From Clostridia bacterium (lineage in GTDB: Bacteria > Bacillota > Clostridia > Oscillospirales > Acutalibacteraceae), in contig JAFTUG010000012.1 in the NCBI GenBank assembly GCA_017466365.1, forward strand, positions 1 to 64,000: a stretch of 64,000 nt of DNA, read 5' to 3'. The notes below the pieces were generated by a model. That model did no database searches, was not told the origin of the DNA, and saw nothing but the letters and a program-made list of their open reading frames with translations. Made by a program: the position numbers and the translations under genes. Of the stretch, positions 50,507 to 59,239 are shown piece after piece (the first letter of the stretch is position 1; every line of letters begins with the position of its first letter).

Positions 50507-51415
50507 ATGGTTAACAAATCAAAAAAGGCAGCAGGTGTTCTGCTTTCGCTTCTCGGAGGAATTTTCTGGGGTTTTTCAGGTTCATGCGGTCAATATCTTT
50601 TTGCATATCACGGAACAGATTCAAAGTGGATAGTAACCATAAGAATGATTGCGACGGGTATAATTCTGCTTGCGTTGAGTGCAGTAAAGCATAGGTCGAA
50701 AATCTTCGGTGTATGGAAAGGAAAGAAAAATCTTTTCTGTATGTCTGCATTTACGCTTTTCGGTCTTATTTTATGTCAGTATTCCTATTTTACGGCAATT
50801 GAGCATTCAAATGCGGGAACGGCAACGGTTTTGCAGTATCTTTCACCTGTTATGATTTTGGTGTTTGTCTGCATAAAAAATAAAAGACTTCCCGTTTTTT
50901 CGGAAATAATCGCAATTTTTCTTGCCGTAGGCGGAACATTTGTTATTGCAACGGGCGGAGATATCGGTTATCTTGCTGTATCAACCCCTGCACTTTTCTG
51001 GGGAATAGCTGCTGCGGTTTTTCTTGCCTGCTATTCTCTTATTCCCACACCGCTTTTAAAAGCTTACGATACGCCGACGGTTCTGGGATGGGGAATGCTT
51101 GCAGGCGGAATAATACTTTTCCCCGTATTTAAGCCGTGGAAAATAATGCCTGAAATCAGCTTTTCTCTTATTGCCGCACTTGGCGGAATAGTCGTTTTCG
51201 GAACCGTTATTGCTTACACCTTCTATCTTGAAGGAATACGCCTTATAGGAGCAACAAAGGCGAGCGTTATTTCAAGCATTGAGCCTGTTTCCGCAACCGT
51301 TATTTCAGCCGTATGGCTCGGGACGGAATTTTCAGGTACGGATATAATAGGATTTATAATGATTATATCAACCATATTCATCATTTCCTTTTGGTCAAAT
51401 AAAAGCAAAGCGTAA
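50507..51415 (+). CDS. EamA/DMT-family exporter
   Basis: 302 residues with ten membrane helices in two EamA repeats: GVLLSLLGGIFWGFSGSCGQ starts the first, and FWGIAAAVFLACYSLIPTPLL starts the second. EamA proteins mostly export amino acids or metabolites. ATG 50507 has AGAGGT upstream; the frame from 50474 is not needed. It is divergent from ctsR, and three CtsR-like half-sites lie between the two, so heat control is conceivable. A weak T-rich end follows. Confidence 0.88.
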   Translation: MVNKSKKAAGVLLSLLGGIFWGFSGSCGQYLFAYHGTDSKWIVTIRMIATGIILLALSAVKHRSKIFGVWKGKKNLFCMSAFTLFGLILCQYSYFTAIEHSNAGTATVLQYLSPVMILVFVCIKNKRLPVFSEIIAIFLAVGGTFVIATGGDIGYLAVSTPALFWGIAAAVFLACYSLIPTPLLKAYDTPTVLGWGMLAGGIILFPVFKPWKIMPEISFSLIAALGGIVVFGTVIAYTFYLEGIRLIGATKASVISSIEPVSATVISAVWLGTEFSGTDIIGFIMIISTIFIISFWSNKSKA

Positions 51416-51491
51416 AGAGCGGGATTTCCTGCTCTTTACTTTTTTCTTTAATAATGATATAATTATACGATAAATTTTTTGGAGAACTGCC

Positions 51492-52229
51492 ATGAACGAA
51501 TTCAGAAAGGAATATCTCGGCTCGGGTGTTACCGCCTTTGTTTCGGATGCTCATTCATTCGGAACCGATGCGGTATTGCTTGCGGATTTTGCGAATCCTA
51601 CCAAAAGAGCGGTGTGCTGTGACCTCGGCTCGGGCTGCGGAATAATTCCCCTTCTTTGGTGCAAAAAGGAAACGGGAAAAATAACAGCTGTTGAAATTCA
51701 GCCGCTCGGAGCAGAGCAGATTAATGCGGCGATTGAATATAATAATCTTTCCGAAAGACTAACGGCAGTCAATGCGGATTTAAAAGAACTCAAAGGGATT
51801 GTTCCCTTCGGCTGTTTTGATGTTGTAACCATGAATCCGCCCTATAAAGCAAGCGGTACAGGGATAGAAAGCAGGAGCGGTGCGGATAAAATCGCAAGGC
51901 ATGAAACGATGTGCCTTTTGACCGATATCTGCCAAACCGCAAAAAAGCTTCTCAATTTCGGAGGCAGACTTTGCATGTGCATCCGCCCTGAAAGAACGGC
52001 GGAGTTAATCTGCGAAATGCATTCGGCAGGCATTGAGCCTAAACGAATGAAGTTTGTTTCAAAATGTCCGGGCAAAGCTCCGTGGCTTGTGCTTATCGAG
52101 GGCAGGAGAGGCGGAAAAAACGGAATAACCGTTGAACCCGAGCTTTTTGTTCACGGTGCAGACGGCGGATATTCCGATGAAATGAAAAAAATTTACGGCG
52201 ATTATCTTTTGGAAAACAGAGGTGAATAG
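51492..52229 (+). CDS. trmN: TrmN6-like tRNA (adenine37-N6)-methyltransferase
   Basis: 245 residues, Rossmann methyltransferase. AHSFGTDAVLLADF, the SAM loop CDLGSGCGIIPLLW, ITAVEIQP and the catalytic NPPY (VVTMNPPYK) define the YfiC/TrmN group that methylates A37 of tRNA1-Val. GGAG lies upstream of ATG 51492. It is followed by rsmI after one base; pairing of these two RNA methyltransferase genes is a frequent Firmicute arrangement. Confidence 0.93.
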   Translation: MNEFRKEYLGSGVTAFVSDAHSFGTDAVLLADFANPTKRAVCCDLGSGCGIIPLLWCKKETGKITAVEIQPLGAEQINAAIEYNNLSERLTAVNADLKELKGIVPFGCFDVVTMNPPYKASGTGIESRSGADKIARHETMCLLTDICQTAKKLLNFGGRLCMCIRPERTAELICEMHSAGIEPKRMKFVSKCPGKAPWLVLIEGRRGGKNGITVEPELFVHGADGGYSDEMKKIYGDYLLENRGE

Positions 52230-52230
52230 C

Positions 52231-53058
52231 TTGAGCGGAACTTTATATGTAGTGGGTACACCGATAGGAAATCTCGGAGATATATCACCGAGAGCGCTTG
52301 AAACTCTTGAAAACTGCGATTTTATAGCTGCGGAAGATACGAGAGTCACTCTCAAGCTTCTTAACCGTTTTGAAATCAAAAAGCCCATGGTCAGTTATTT
52401 TGAGCATAACCGATTTGAACGAGGTCCAGTTATTGCCGAAAGAATTCTGTCTGGCGAAAGCTGTGCAATAGTAACCGATGCGGGTATGCCTGCCATTTCC
52501 GACCCGGGTGAGGATTTAGTCAGGCTTTGCATGGAAAAGGGAATAAAAATCGAGTCCGTACCCGGTCCGTGCGCATTTGCAACTGCTCTTGCCGTTTCGG
52601 GTATGCCGTCAAAAAGATTTACCTTTGAAGGCTTTCTTCCCGTTGAAAAATCGGAGAGAAAAGAGCATGTTTCATGGCTTGTCGGTGAAACAAGAACTAT
52701 GATTTTTTATGAAGCTCCTCACAAACTTGCGCAGACTCTTACCGATCTTTATAAAGCACTTGGTGACAGAGAAATTGCAATAGTCAGGGAGCTTACCAAA
52801 ATACATGAGCAGGTTATAAAAACCACTCTTTGCGAGGCTTCGGAGAGATATTCAAAAGAGCAGATAAAGGGAGAAATTGTTCTCATTATAAAAGGTGCCG
52901 ACCCCGAAAAAAAGGAGCAGATGACTCTTGAGCAGGCGGCGAAATATGCCATGAAGCTTGTTGAAAAGGGAGAGAGCAAAACTCAAGCGGCAAAGCTTGC
53001 CGCAAAGGAAAGCGGACTCAAAAAAGGTGATATCTATAAAATTCTTATTGAGGAGTAA
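52231..53058 (+). CDS. rsmI: 16S rRNA (cytidine1402-2'-O)-methyltransferase RsmI
   Basis: 275 residues, tetrapyrrole-methylase fold. TLYVVGTPIGNLGDISPRAL, AAEDTRVTLKLLNRF, VTDAGMPAISDPGEDLVR and VPGPCAFATALAVSG are the SAM and RNA-site blocks of RsmI. It methylates C1402 in the decoding centre. TTG 52231 follows AGAGGTG by six bases; the GTG at 52222 is inside that ribosome site and inside trmN. The next gene's ribosome site is in its stop region. Confidence 0.95.
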   Translation: MSGTLYVVGTPIGNLGDISPRALETLENCDFIAAEDTRVTLKLLNRFEIKKPMVSYFEHNRFERGPVIAERILSGESCAIVTDAGMPAISDPGEDLVRLCMEKGIKIESVPGPCAFATALAVSGMPSKRFTFEGFLPVEKSERKEHVSWLVGETRTMIFYEAPHKLAQTLTDLYKALGDREIAIVRELTKIHEQVIKTTLCEASERYSKEQIKGEIVLIIKGADPEKKEQMTLEQAAKYAMKLVEKGESKTQAAKLAAKESGLKKGDIYKILIEE

Positions 53059-53061
53059 ACT

Positions 53062-53691
53062 ATGATACAATATTTTCTTGAAAGACCTTATCTTATAGCG
53101 ATAATGGCTGCCGTTATTCTGCTTACGCTGTTTGTGTGCGTAAAAGCGGGTCAGGCAAGTGCGAAAAGGTCAAAGGCAAATGAAGCAATTATCAAAAGGC
53201 TCAAGGAAGAGAATGAGCTTCGCAATGAATTTTCGGTGCTTACGGAAAAGCTTGCAGCCGATGCAGATGCAATTCGTCTTTTCAAAGGGGTTGCTCTAAA
53301 TTTGCAGAAAAAGATTTCCGATGCCGAGGATATGATTTCTGAATTTGATGCCCTTAACGATGCACAGAGGGATATTTATGCTCTTTCGTTTGTTGTTGAG
53401 GACGGAGAGAAGGCTTTGAGTGACTTTTTCAGGGCAAACGGTCAGCCTCTTACGCGGACTTCTCTCGGTGCCGTAAAAAGGCTTTTCAACGGCAAGATAT
53501 ATGAGATATTTGAAAAAGAATACAACGCATTTGATTCCGAAAATGAAGATGCATCAATGATTCCGAGTGAGATCGATGCGCTTGATAAAGAGTTTGCGGA
53601 AATTATTTCCGCAGATGAAATCTGCCGTAAAGCAGGCGGCTTCATAAAGGATAATATCGATAAGTTTATATATAATTCAGCCTCATGTTAG
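53062..53691 (+). CDS. Membrane-anchored coiled-coil protein, unknown
   Basis: 209 residues. An N-terminal membrane helix (about 10-30) leads into a charged helix with coiled-coil character (ANEAIIKRLKEENELRNEFSVL) and then a mostly helical domain rich in Asp/Glu. No family recognised. Its ribosome site GAGGAG is formed by the last codons of rsmI, so the two are coupled. The final codons and stop lie inside the terminator stem. Confidence 0.72.
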   Translation: MIQYFLERPYLIAIMAAVILLTLFVCVKAGQASAKRSKANEAIIKRLKEENELRNEFSVLTEKLAADADAIRLFKGVALNLQKKISDAEDMISEFDALNDAQRDIYALSFVVEDGEKALSDFFRANGQPLTRTSLGAVKRLFNGKIYEIFEKEYNAFDSENEDASMIPSEIDALDKEFAEIISADEICRKAGGFIKDNIDKFIYNSASC

Positions 53692-53710
53692 AAAACGTGA
53701 GGCTGTTTTT
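53679..53710 (+). terminator. Terminator embedded in the gene end
   Basis: CAGCCTCA (53679-53686) with TGAGGCTG (53698-53705), then TTTTT. The stop codon at 53689-53691 is within the loop. Confidence 0.8.
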
Positions 53711-53825
53711 ATGCAAATCAACGAAATGTAAAAAAAATGAAAATTACTGTTGACTTATCGGTTTTTTGGACATAGAATGAAGTCAAAATTCCTTATAAAT
53801 TATAATTTAAAAGGAGTGAATAAAA

Positions 53826-56087
53826 ATGATACCAAAGGATTTGTTAATCAACAAGCCTGCAAGCAGTTCGATTGCCAAAATTGCCGAAAAGCAGTTCAAA
53901 GGTAATGAAAAACCGCTTTTTGCCGTTGTGGGCGACCTTGCGGTTGACAGCCGTTACGGTGAGGGGGCGGTGTATGTTACCGACAGCCGCATTGTTGCAG
54001 TCGGTGACGGCTTTGATGAGGGCTTCATCAGCCTTGATTTTGCCAATATTGCCGAAATTTCCGTTAAAAGAATGTACGGCAATGCTGTGCTTAAGGCAAA
54101 AACTACGGGCGGTTCAACCATTGATCTTATGAGATTTACCTTTGCAATTGCCGATATGTGCGATGCGGTTGCAGATTTTATCTCAAAGGTCAACGAAGGA
54201 GAAACCGTTGAAAACAGATTTGCTGCCGTTGAGTCAACGTTCAGAAATCTGCGTTCATTCTGCCCGAAATGCGGCAGAAAGCTTGCTTCGCCCAATGCCG
54301 AGTGCCTTAACTGTCAGGGCAAAAAGAAGATGGTTTCAACTCTGTATAAGTACATAAAGCCTTATACGGGCAAACTCCTTTTCTGTATTGTTCTTTCAAT
54401 TATCACAACGGGTGCGGCGCTTGTTCCGCCTTATGTTACAAGCATGATGGTTGATAACATAATTCCCAACAGAGATAAAAGAATGCTTGTTATCATTATT
54501 CTTTTCCTTCTCGGAGTTTATTTTGCGCAGTATGCAATCGGTGCTTTGCGTTCGTATATTCTCCGAGTTGCGGGTGACGGAATAATTGCTGACCTTAAAA
54601 AGGAAATCTACGCAAAGGCGCAGTATCTTCCCATGAAGTTTTACGATAAAACCTCAACAGGCTCGGTTATCAACAGAGTAAATTCCGACACAACCGTTCT
54701 TCAGCAGTTTATGCTGCGAATAACGCAGGAAGCAGTTGTTCAGCTCTTTATGATGATTGGTATTATCATTATAATGCTCAGCATGAACTGGCGCCTTACT
54801 CTTCTTTCGCTTATTCCCGTTCCCGTGGTTGTTGTGTGCAGCCGCTTTTTCGGCAGAAAAATCGGACCTCTTTACCGCAGAATATGGCGCAGAGGTGTTG
54901 CGATTTCAAGCATTCTTGCCGACACAATTCCCGGAATAAGAATAGTTAAATCCTTCTCAAAAGAAGAAAAAACAATCAAAAAGTTTTCCTATCAAGTTGA
55001 TGACTGGCTTGCCGAGGATAAAAAGGTTGCCAAGATTGCAGCGATTTTCCCTGCGGCAATAACCTTCCTTATCACCTGCGGCTCGGTAATTATCTGGTTT
55101 GTCGGCGGTAACATGGTTATCAACACTCCCGATAAGCTTTCTCTCGGTGTTCTTGTTTCGTTTATTTCTTATACCAGTATGTTTTATAATCCCGTAAACT
55201 TTTTCGCAAATTTAAGCGACTCATATCAGAATGCTCTCGCTTCAACAGAAAAGGTTATGGATATTATCAATGCTGAACCCGAACACGATTTCGGAAAAGG
55301 CTCCGAAATGGGAGTTATGCAGGGCAAGATTGAGTTCAGAAATGTCAATTTTTCCTTTGATCGTTCAAAGAAGGTTCTCAATGATATTAATTTTGTTATC
55401 GAACCGGGCGATGTTGTCGGTATAGTCGGCACAACCGGCTCGGGTAAATCAACACTCATAAATCTGCTCATGCGTTTCTATGATGATTATGAAGGCGAAA
55501 TTTTGGTTGACGGCGTTAATATCCGTGATATCGATATGTCTTATTACCGCTCGCAGATAGGCTATGTTCAGCAGGAACCCATGATGTTCCGCGATACCAT
55601 ATTTAATAATATTGCCTATTCTCTTCCCGGCGCACATCCGGAACAGGTGCTCAATGCTGCCGATATAGCGAATGCCCACGGCTTTATTTCCCGACTTCCC
55701 GATGCATATGATACAATGCTCGGTGAAAGGGGCGTAGGCCTTTCAGGCGGTGAAAAACAGCGTCTTTCAATCGCAAGAGCCGTTCTTAAAAATCCGGGTG
55801 TTCTTATTTTCGATGAAGCAACATCCGCGGTTGACTCCGAAACCGAAAAACTCATTCAGGATGCAATCAACCGACTTATCCGAGGCAGAACAACTCTTAT
55901 GATTGCTCACCGACTTTCAACTCTCCGCAAGGCAAACAAAATTATTGTTGTAGATAAGGGAAATATCATAGAATTCGGTTCACCCGAAGAGCTTATGGCG
56001 CTTAAGGGTAAGTATTATAAGCTCATTCAGATTCAGTCCATGAGTGAGCAGGTAGCGGCGGAAAAAGCTGCGGAAAATTTTGAATAA
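53826..56087 (+). CDS. ABC exporter with N-terminal PH-like domain and zinc ribbon
   Basis: 753 residues, about 170 longer than ordinary half-exporters. Residues 1-140 form a PH/bPH-like beta domain (GDLAVDSRYGEGAVYVTDSR, VKRMYGNAVLKAK) and a zinc ribbon follows with Cys 146, 149, 160 and 163 (CPKCGRK...CLNC). Six membrane helices come next (about 180-470), then an ATPase domain with GTTGSGKST (about 535), signature LSGGEKQ (about 639), Walker B LIFDEATSAVD and AHRLST, all catalytic residues present, so a homodimer can work. DUF1854 and darA genes follow within 12 and 18 bp. The arrangement of such an ABC protein with DUF1854 is known from other bacteria; the cargo is not. Confidence 0.9.
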   Translation: MIPKDLLINKPASSSIAKIAEKQFKGNEKPLFAVVGDLAVDSRYGEGAVYVTDSRIVAVGDGFDEGFISLDFANIAEISVKRMYGNAVLKAKTTGGSTIDLMRFTFAIADMCDAVADFISKVNEGETVENRFAAVESTFRNLRSFCPKCGRKLASPNAECLNCQGKKKMVSTLYKYIKPYTGKLLFCIVLSIITTGAALVPPYVTSMMVDNIIPNRDKRMLVIIILFLLGVYFAQYAIGALRSYILRVAGDGIIADLKKEIYAKAQYLPMKFYDKTSTGSVINRVNSDTTVLQQFMLRITQEAVVQLFMMIGIIIIMLSMNWRLTLLSLIPVPVVVVCSRFFGRKIGPLYRRIWRRGVAISSILADTIPGIRIVKSFSKEEKTIKKFSYQVDDWLAEDKKVAKIAAIFPAAITFLITCGSVIIWFVGGNMVINTPDKLSLGVLVSFISYTSMFYNPVNFFANLSDSYQNALASTEKVMDIINAEPEHDFGKGSEMGVMQGKIEFRNVNFSFDRSKKVLNDINFVIEPGDVVGIVGTTGSGKSTLINLLMRFYDDYEGEILVDGVNIRDIDMSYYRSQIGYVQQEPMMFRDTIFNNIAYSLPGAHPEQVLNAADIANAHGFISRLPDAYDTMLGERGVGLSGGEKQRLSIARAVLKNPGVLIFDEATSAVDSETEKLIQDAINRLIRGRTTLMIAHRLSTLRKANKIIVVDKGNIIEFGSPEELMALKGKYYKLIQIQSMSEQVAAEKAAENFE

Positions 56088-56099
56088 GGAGGGCTTCAT

Positions 56100-56588
56100 A
56101 TGTCAAGAAACTTTATAGACGGCAACGAAATACGCATAACCGTAAAAGATAAGATTTTCTGCGATGTGGAGTTCTTCACGGGCGAAAAGTTTGAAAATCT
56201 CGAGCCTCGCAGACTGTTTCCCGTCAGCGGTCTTTCGGAATATATAACCTTCCTCGATGAAAACGGTGAAGAACAGTTTATAATCCGAAAGCTCGATAAC
56301 ATGGAGCCAACGCAGAAAGAATTGCTTCTCGGCTGCCTTGAGGAATATTACAGAATTCCGAAGATAACAAGACTTATAAGCCGAAGTGAAAAGCATAAAA
56401 TCTGGCTCTGGAATGTTGAAACCGACAGAGGTGTATATACCTTTGAGATTATCAACCATATCCAGTCTATGAAAATGTTCTATGATAAACGTATTCTCAT
56501 AAAAGACGGCAACGATAACCGTTACGAGATACCAAATATTTATGAACTCGATAAACGCAGTCAGAAGCTTATTTTACCTGATATGTAA
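56100..56588 (+). CDS. DUF1854 family protein
   Basis: 162 residues, soluble, beta-rich. NEIRITVKDKIFCDVEFFTGEKFENLEPRRLFPVSG opens like the DUF1854 domain, with the YITFLDENGEEQF strand pair, then a helical EEYYRIPKITRL and the WNVETDRGVYTFEIINH strand region. DUF1854 proteins accompany a specific ABC exporter in many phyla, in some cases near cyanophycin genes, and are presumed subunits or chaperones of it. AAGGAGG lies before ATG 56100. There is no cyanophycin synthetase here. Confidence 0.85.
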   Translation: MSRNFIDGNEIRITVKDKIFCDVEFFTGEKFENLEPRRLFPVSGLSEYITFLDENGEEQFIIRKLDNMEPTQKELLLGCLEEYYRIPKITRLISRSEKHKIWLWNVETDRGVYTFEIINHIQSMKMFYDKRILIKDGNDNRYEIPNIYELDKRSQKLILPDM

Positions 56589-56606
56589 TGAAAGGAAAAT
56601 GATGAT

Positions 56607-56933
56607 ATGAAACTTATACTTGCAATTGTAAATAATGATGACAGCGCGGTTGTATCCGCAACTCTTACCAAAGAAAACTACAGCGTAACAAAGCTTTCCA
56701 CAACAGGCGGATTCCTTATGATAGGCAACACAACCCTCCTTATCGGTGCGGAGGACGACAGAGTTGCAAGAGCAAAGGAAATTATTCACGAATATTCAAG
56801 AACAAGAAACAAGGTTGCAATGACTACCGGCTCACTCGGCAGAGGACTCCAGAATAACAGCCTCGAAGAAGAAGTTACCGTCGGCGGTGCAACAGTGTTT
56901 GTGCTCGACGTTGAAAGCATGGATAAATATTAA
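56607..56933 (+). CDS. darA: DarA/PstA c-di-AMP receptor, PII-like
   Basis: 108 residues, the length of the PII-like receptor. The family blocks are MKLILAIVNNDDSAVVSATLTKENYSVTKLSTTGGF (with the T-loop-proximal TGGF), NTTLLIGAEDDRV, and the C-terminal GGATVFVLDVESMDKY. It binds cyclic di-AMP as a trimer in the cytosol; its output in most species is unknown. AAAGGA lies upstream of ATG 56607. It is placed between the DUF1854 gene (18 bp) and the secreted phosphoesterase gene (13 bp). Confidence 0.94.
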   Translation: MKLILAIVNNDDSAVVSATLTKENYSVTKLSTTGGFLMIGNTTLLIGAEDDRVARAKEIIHEYSRTRNKVAMTTGSLGRGLQNNSLEEEVTVGGATVFVLDVESMDKY

Positions 56934-56946
56934 TAAGGAGATAAAA

Positions 56947-58131
56947 ATGAAAAGAATAATCAGCATATTTCTTGCAATAGCATTTATGTTTTCTCTTTGC
57001 ATATGTGCAAATGCAGGAAATAACGAGCTTAAATTCGGCTCGGACGGCAAATTCACCGTTCTTCAGATAAGTGACCCACAGGATGACCATAATCCCGCAT
57101 ACGATATGGTAAATCTTATAAAAATTTCCATTGAACAGACTAATCCCGATCTTATAATTTTTACGGGGGATATCGTTGAGGACAGCCGTATAGGCGATAT
57201 CGGAATTGACGATGAACCTTTCCGCGAGGGCGTTGAGGTTGACAGCTATGAGCAGACACTTGCAAATGTTACCGCAACATGTGCTGCCGTTTTTGCCGAG
57301 GCTGAAAGCAGGGGAATACCCTTTGCGGTATGCCAGGGCAACAATGATTATAAAAGCGGGGTCACAACCGAGGATTGGCTTAAAATCTATGACAGCTATG
57401 AAAACAGCCTTACCGTTGACGAAAGTAACGATGAAAACGGCAGGATAGATTTTAACCTTGAAATTAAGTCGAGTGACGGAAAGGAAACCGTTTTCAATAT
57501 CTGGATGACAGATACGGGAACAAACTCCGTTACCGAGGAGCAAATCAATTGGTATAAATCCGAAAGTGCTGCTCTTAAAGCCGCCAACGGCGGTGAACCC
57601 GTGCCTTCAATTCTTTTTCAGCATATTCCGACCGATGATATCGGCAATCTTTTTGAGGAATGCAATTTCTGGGATGAGGGCGCAAGCATAGAAGGTTCAA
57701 AATGCTACCGCCTTAATCAGGAAATCGCAAGCGGCTATCATGCAGGTGCAATCGCTCCGGGTTCAACAAGCGAGCAGTTCAAGGCATGGAAGGAATGCGG
57801 AGATGTTCTCGGTGCATATTTCGGTCATTGGCATACCGAGGGTTATACAGGCACATGGGATGGTATTGAGCTTGGCTTTACCTACGGCTGCGAATTTGCA
57901 AAGCCCGGTCCCTACGGTGTAAGAGTATTTACTCTTTATGAGGATGATATAAAGAATTTCGATAATGAGCTTTATACCTACGAAGGCAGCGTAAAGAACG
58001 GCAATGCCCGCCTTGAGCTTCAGATTGATGAGCCTTATGAAGAGTATGATAATGCTGTTGAAGAGATTATAGGCGCAATCAAAAATGTGTTTATTCTTTT
58101 AAAAACAGAAATAGTAAGCTTGTTTGCTTAA
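56947..58131 (+). CDS. Secreted calcineurin-like metallophosphoesterase
   Basis: 394 residues with a signal peptide (KR, hydrophobic core, cleavage near CANAG). Motifs are ISDPQDDH (D-x-Q), FTGDIVED (GD), CQGNNDYKS (GNND instead of GNHD), FQHIPT (His) and YFGHWHTEG (GHWH). The same D-x-Q and FQHI pattern appears in 12376-13569, so the two are paralogues; here the GNND change may affect catalysis. Extracellular nucleotide or phosphoester hydrolysis is likely. AAGGAG precedes ATG 56947, 13 bp after darA. Confidence 0.86.
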   Translation: MKRIISIFLAIAFMFSLCICANAGNNELKFGSDGKFTVLQISDPQDDHNPAYDMVNLIKISIEQTNPDLIIFTGDIVEDSRIGDIGIDDEPFREGVEVDSYEQTLANVTATCAAVFAEAESRGIPFAVCQGNNDYKSGVTTEDWLKIYDSYENSLTVDESNDENGRIDFNLEIKSSDGKETVFNIWMTDTGTNSVTEEQINWYKSESAALKAANGGEPVPSILFQHIPTDDIGNLFEECNFWDEGASIEGSKCYRLNQEIASGYHAGAIAPGSTSEQFKAWKECGDVLGAYFGHWHTEGYTGTWDGIELGFTYGCEFAKPGPYGVRVFTLYEDDIKNFDNELYTYEGSVKNGNARLELQIDEPYEEYDNAVEEIIGAIKNVFILLKTEIVSLFA

Positions 58132-58136
58132 ATTTG

Positions 58137-58164
58137 TTGACAATCAATTATTTTTTGATATAAT
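58137..58164 (+). promoter_or_regulatory. fba promoter
   Basis: TTGACA (58137-58142), 16-base spacer, TATAAT (58159-58164). Confidence 0.8.
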
Positions 58165-58203
58165 ATATAAGGTTAGTTTTAATAAATATCAGGAGTGATA
58201 AAA

Positions 58204-59139
58204 ATGGCATTAGTAACAACCAAGAAAATGTTCGAGGATGCATACAAGGGCGGTTACGCTGTTGGTGCATTCAACGTAAACAACATGGAAATCATCCAGG
58301 GTATCGTTGAAGCAGGTAAGGCTCTCAATGCTCCCCTTATTCTTCAGGTTTCCAAGGGCGCAAGAGCTTATGCAAACCACACTTATCTTGTAAAGCTTGT
58401 TGAGGCTGCTGTTGAAACAACAGGTCTCCCCATCGCTCTTCACCTTGACCACGGCCCTGATTTCGAGACATGCAAAGCTTGCATCGACGGCGGCTTCACA
58501 TCAGTTATGATTGACGGTTCACACCTTCCCTATGAAGAGAACGTTGCTCTCACAAAGAAGGTTGTTGATTACGCACATGCACACGGCGTTGTTGTTGAAG
58601 GTGAGCTTGGTCAGCTCGCAGGCATCGAAGATGATGTTAACGTTTCAGCTGAAGATGCTTCCTACACAAACCCCGCTGAAGTTATCGATTTCGTAACAAG
58701 AACAGGCGTTGACTCACTTGCAATCGCTATCGGCACAAGCCACGGTGCATTCAAGTTCAAGCCCGGTCAGGATCCCAAAATCCGCATTGATATTCTTGAA
58801 GAAATCGAAAAGAAGCTTCCCGGTTTCCCCATCGTTCTTCACGGTGCATCATCAGTTATTCCCGAGTTTGTTGATCAGATCAACGAATTCGGCGGCAAGA
58901 TGGAAAATGCTATCGGTATTCCCGAAAGCGAGCTTCGCAAGGCTGCTGAACACGCAGTTTGCAAGATCAACATCGATTCCGACCTTCGTCTTGCAATGAC
59001 AGCTGCTATCAGAAAGTATATGGCAGAGAATCCCGGTCACTTTGACCCCAGACAGTATCTTGCTCCTGCTCGTACCGCTATCCAGGGCATGGTTGAGCAT
59101 AAGATTAAGAACGTTCTCGGCTGCGACAACAAAGCATAA
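58204..59139 (+). CDS. fba: Class II fructose-bisphosphate aldolase
   Basis: 311 residues, zinc-dependent glycolytic aldolase. Zinc and substrate blocks are LHLDHGPDFETC, VMIDGSHLPYEEN, VEGELGQLAGIED, AIAIGTSHGAFKF, VLHGASSV and KINIDSDLR. It splits fructose-1,6-bisphosphate into the two triose phosphates. ATG 58204 is preceded by AGGAGTGAT; the GTG nine bases earlier is part of the ribosome site. Codon use is visibly more biased than in neighbours, in keeping with high expression. Terminator follows. Confidence 0.96.
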   Translation: MALVTTKKMFEDAYKGGYAVGAFNVNNMEIIQGIVEAGKALNAPLILQVSKGARAYANHTYLVKLVEAAVETTGLPIALHLDHGPDFETCKACIDGGFTSVMIDGSHLPYEENVALTKKVVDYAHAHGVVVEGELGQLAGIEDDVNVSAEDASYTNPAEVIDFVTRTGVDSLAIAIGTSHGAFKFKPGQDPKIRIDILEEIEKKLPGFPIVLHGASSVIPEFVDQINEFGGKMENAIGIPESELRKAAEHAVCKINIDSDLRLAMTAAIRKYMAENPGHFDPRQYLAPARTAIQGMVEHKIKNVLGCDNKA

Positions 59140-59148
59140 GAAACAGTT

Positions 59149-59183
59149 AACTCCCGAAAGTGTGTTCTTTCGGGAGTTTTTAT
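59149..59183 (+). terminator. fba terminator
   Basis: AACTCCCGAAAG (59149-59160) with CTTTCGGGAGTT (59167-59178), then TTTAT. Confidence 0.85.
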
Positions 59184-59198
59184 GTTACAAAAAACGAA

Positions 59199-59223
59199 AA
59201 CGGGTGGTATAAAACCACCCGTT
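59199..59223 (-). terminator. gdhA terminator
   Basis: AACGGGTGGT (59199-59208) with ACCACCCGTT (59214-59223); on the minus strand a U-rich tail follows. Confidence 0.85.
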
Positions 59224-59239
59224 AAATTTATTGTTTTTA

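Noticed and set aside
53826-56588. Cyanophycin export locus
   Set aside because: ABC plus DUF1854 pairs are linked to cyanophycin in some bacteria, but no cyanophycin synthetase or cyanophycinase is adjacent; the S51 peptidase at 38866 is 15 kb away.
56875-57543. 222-codon minus-strand reading frame inside darA and the phosphoesterase
   Set aside because: Cys/Tyr/Lys-rich antisense of clear signal-peptide and metallophosphoesterase codons; no start context.
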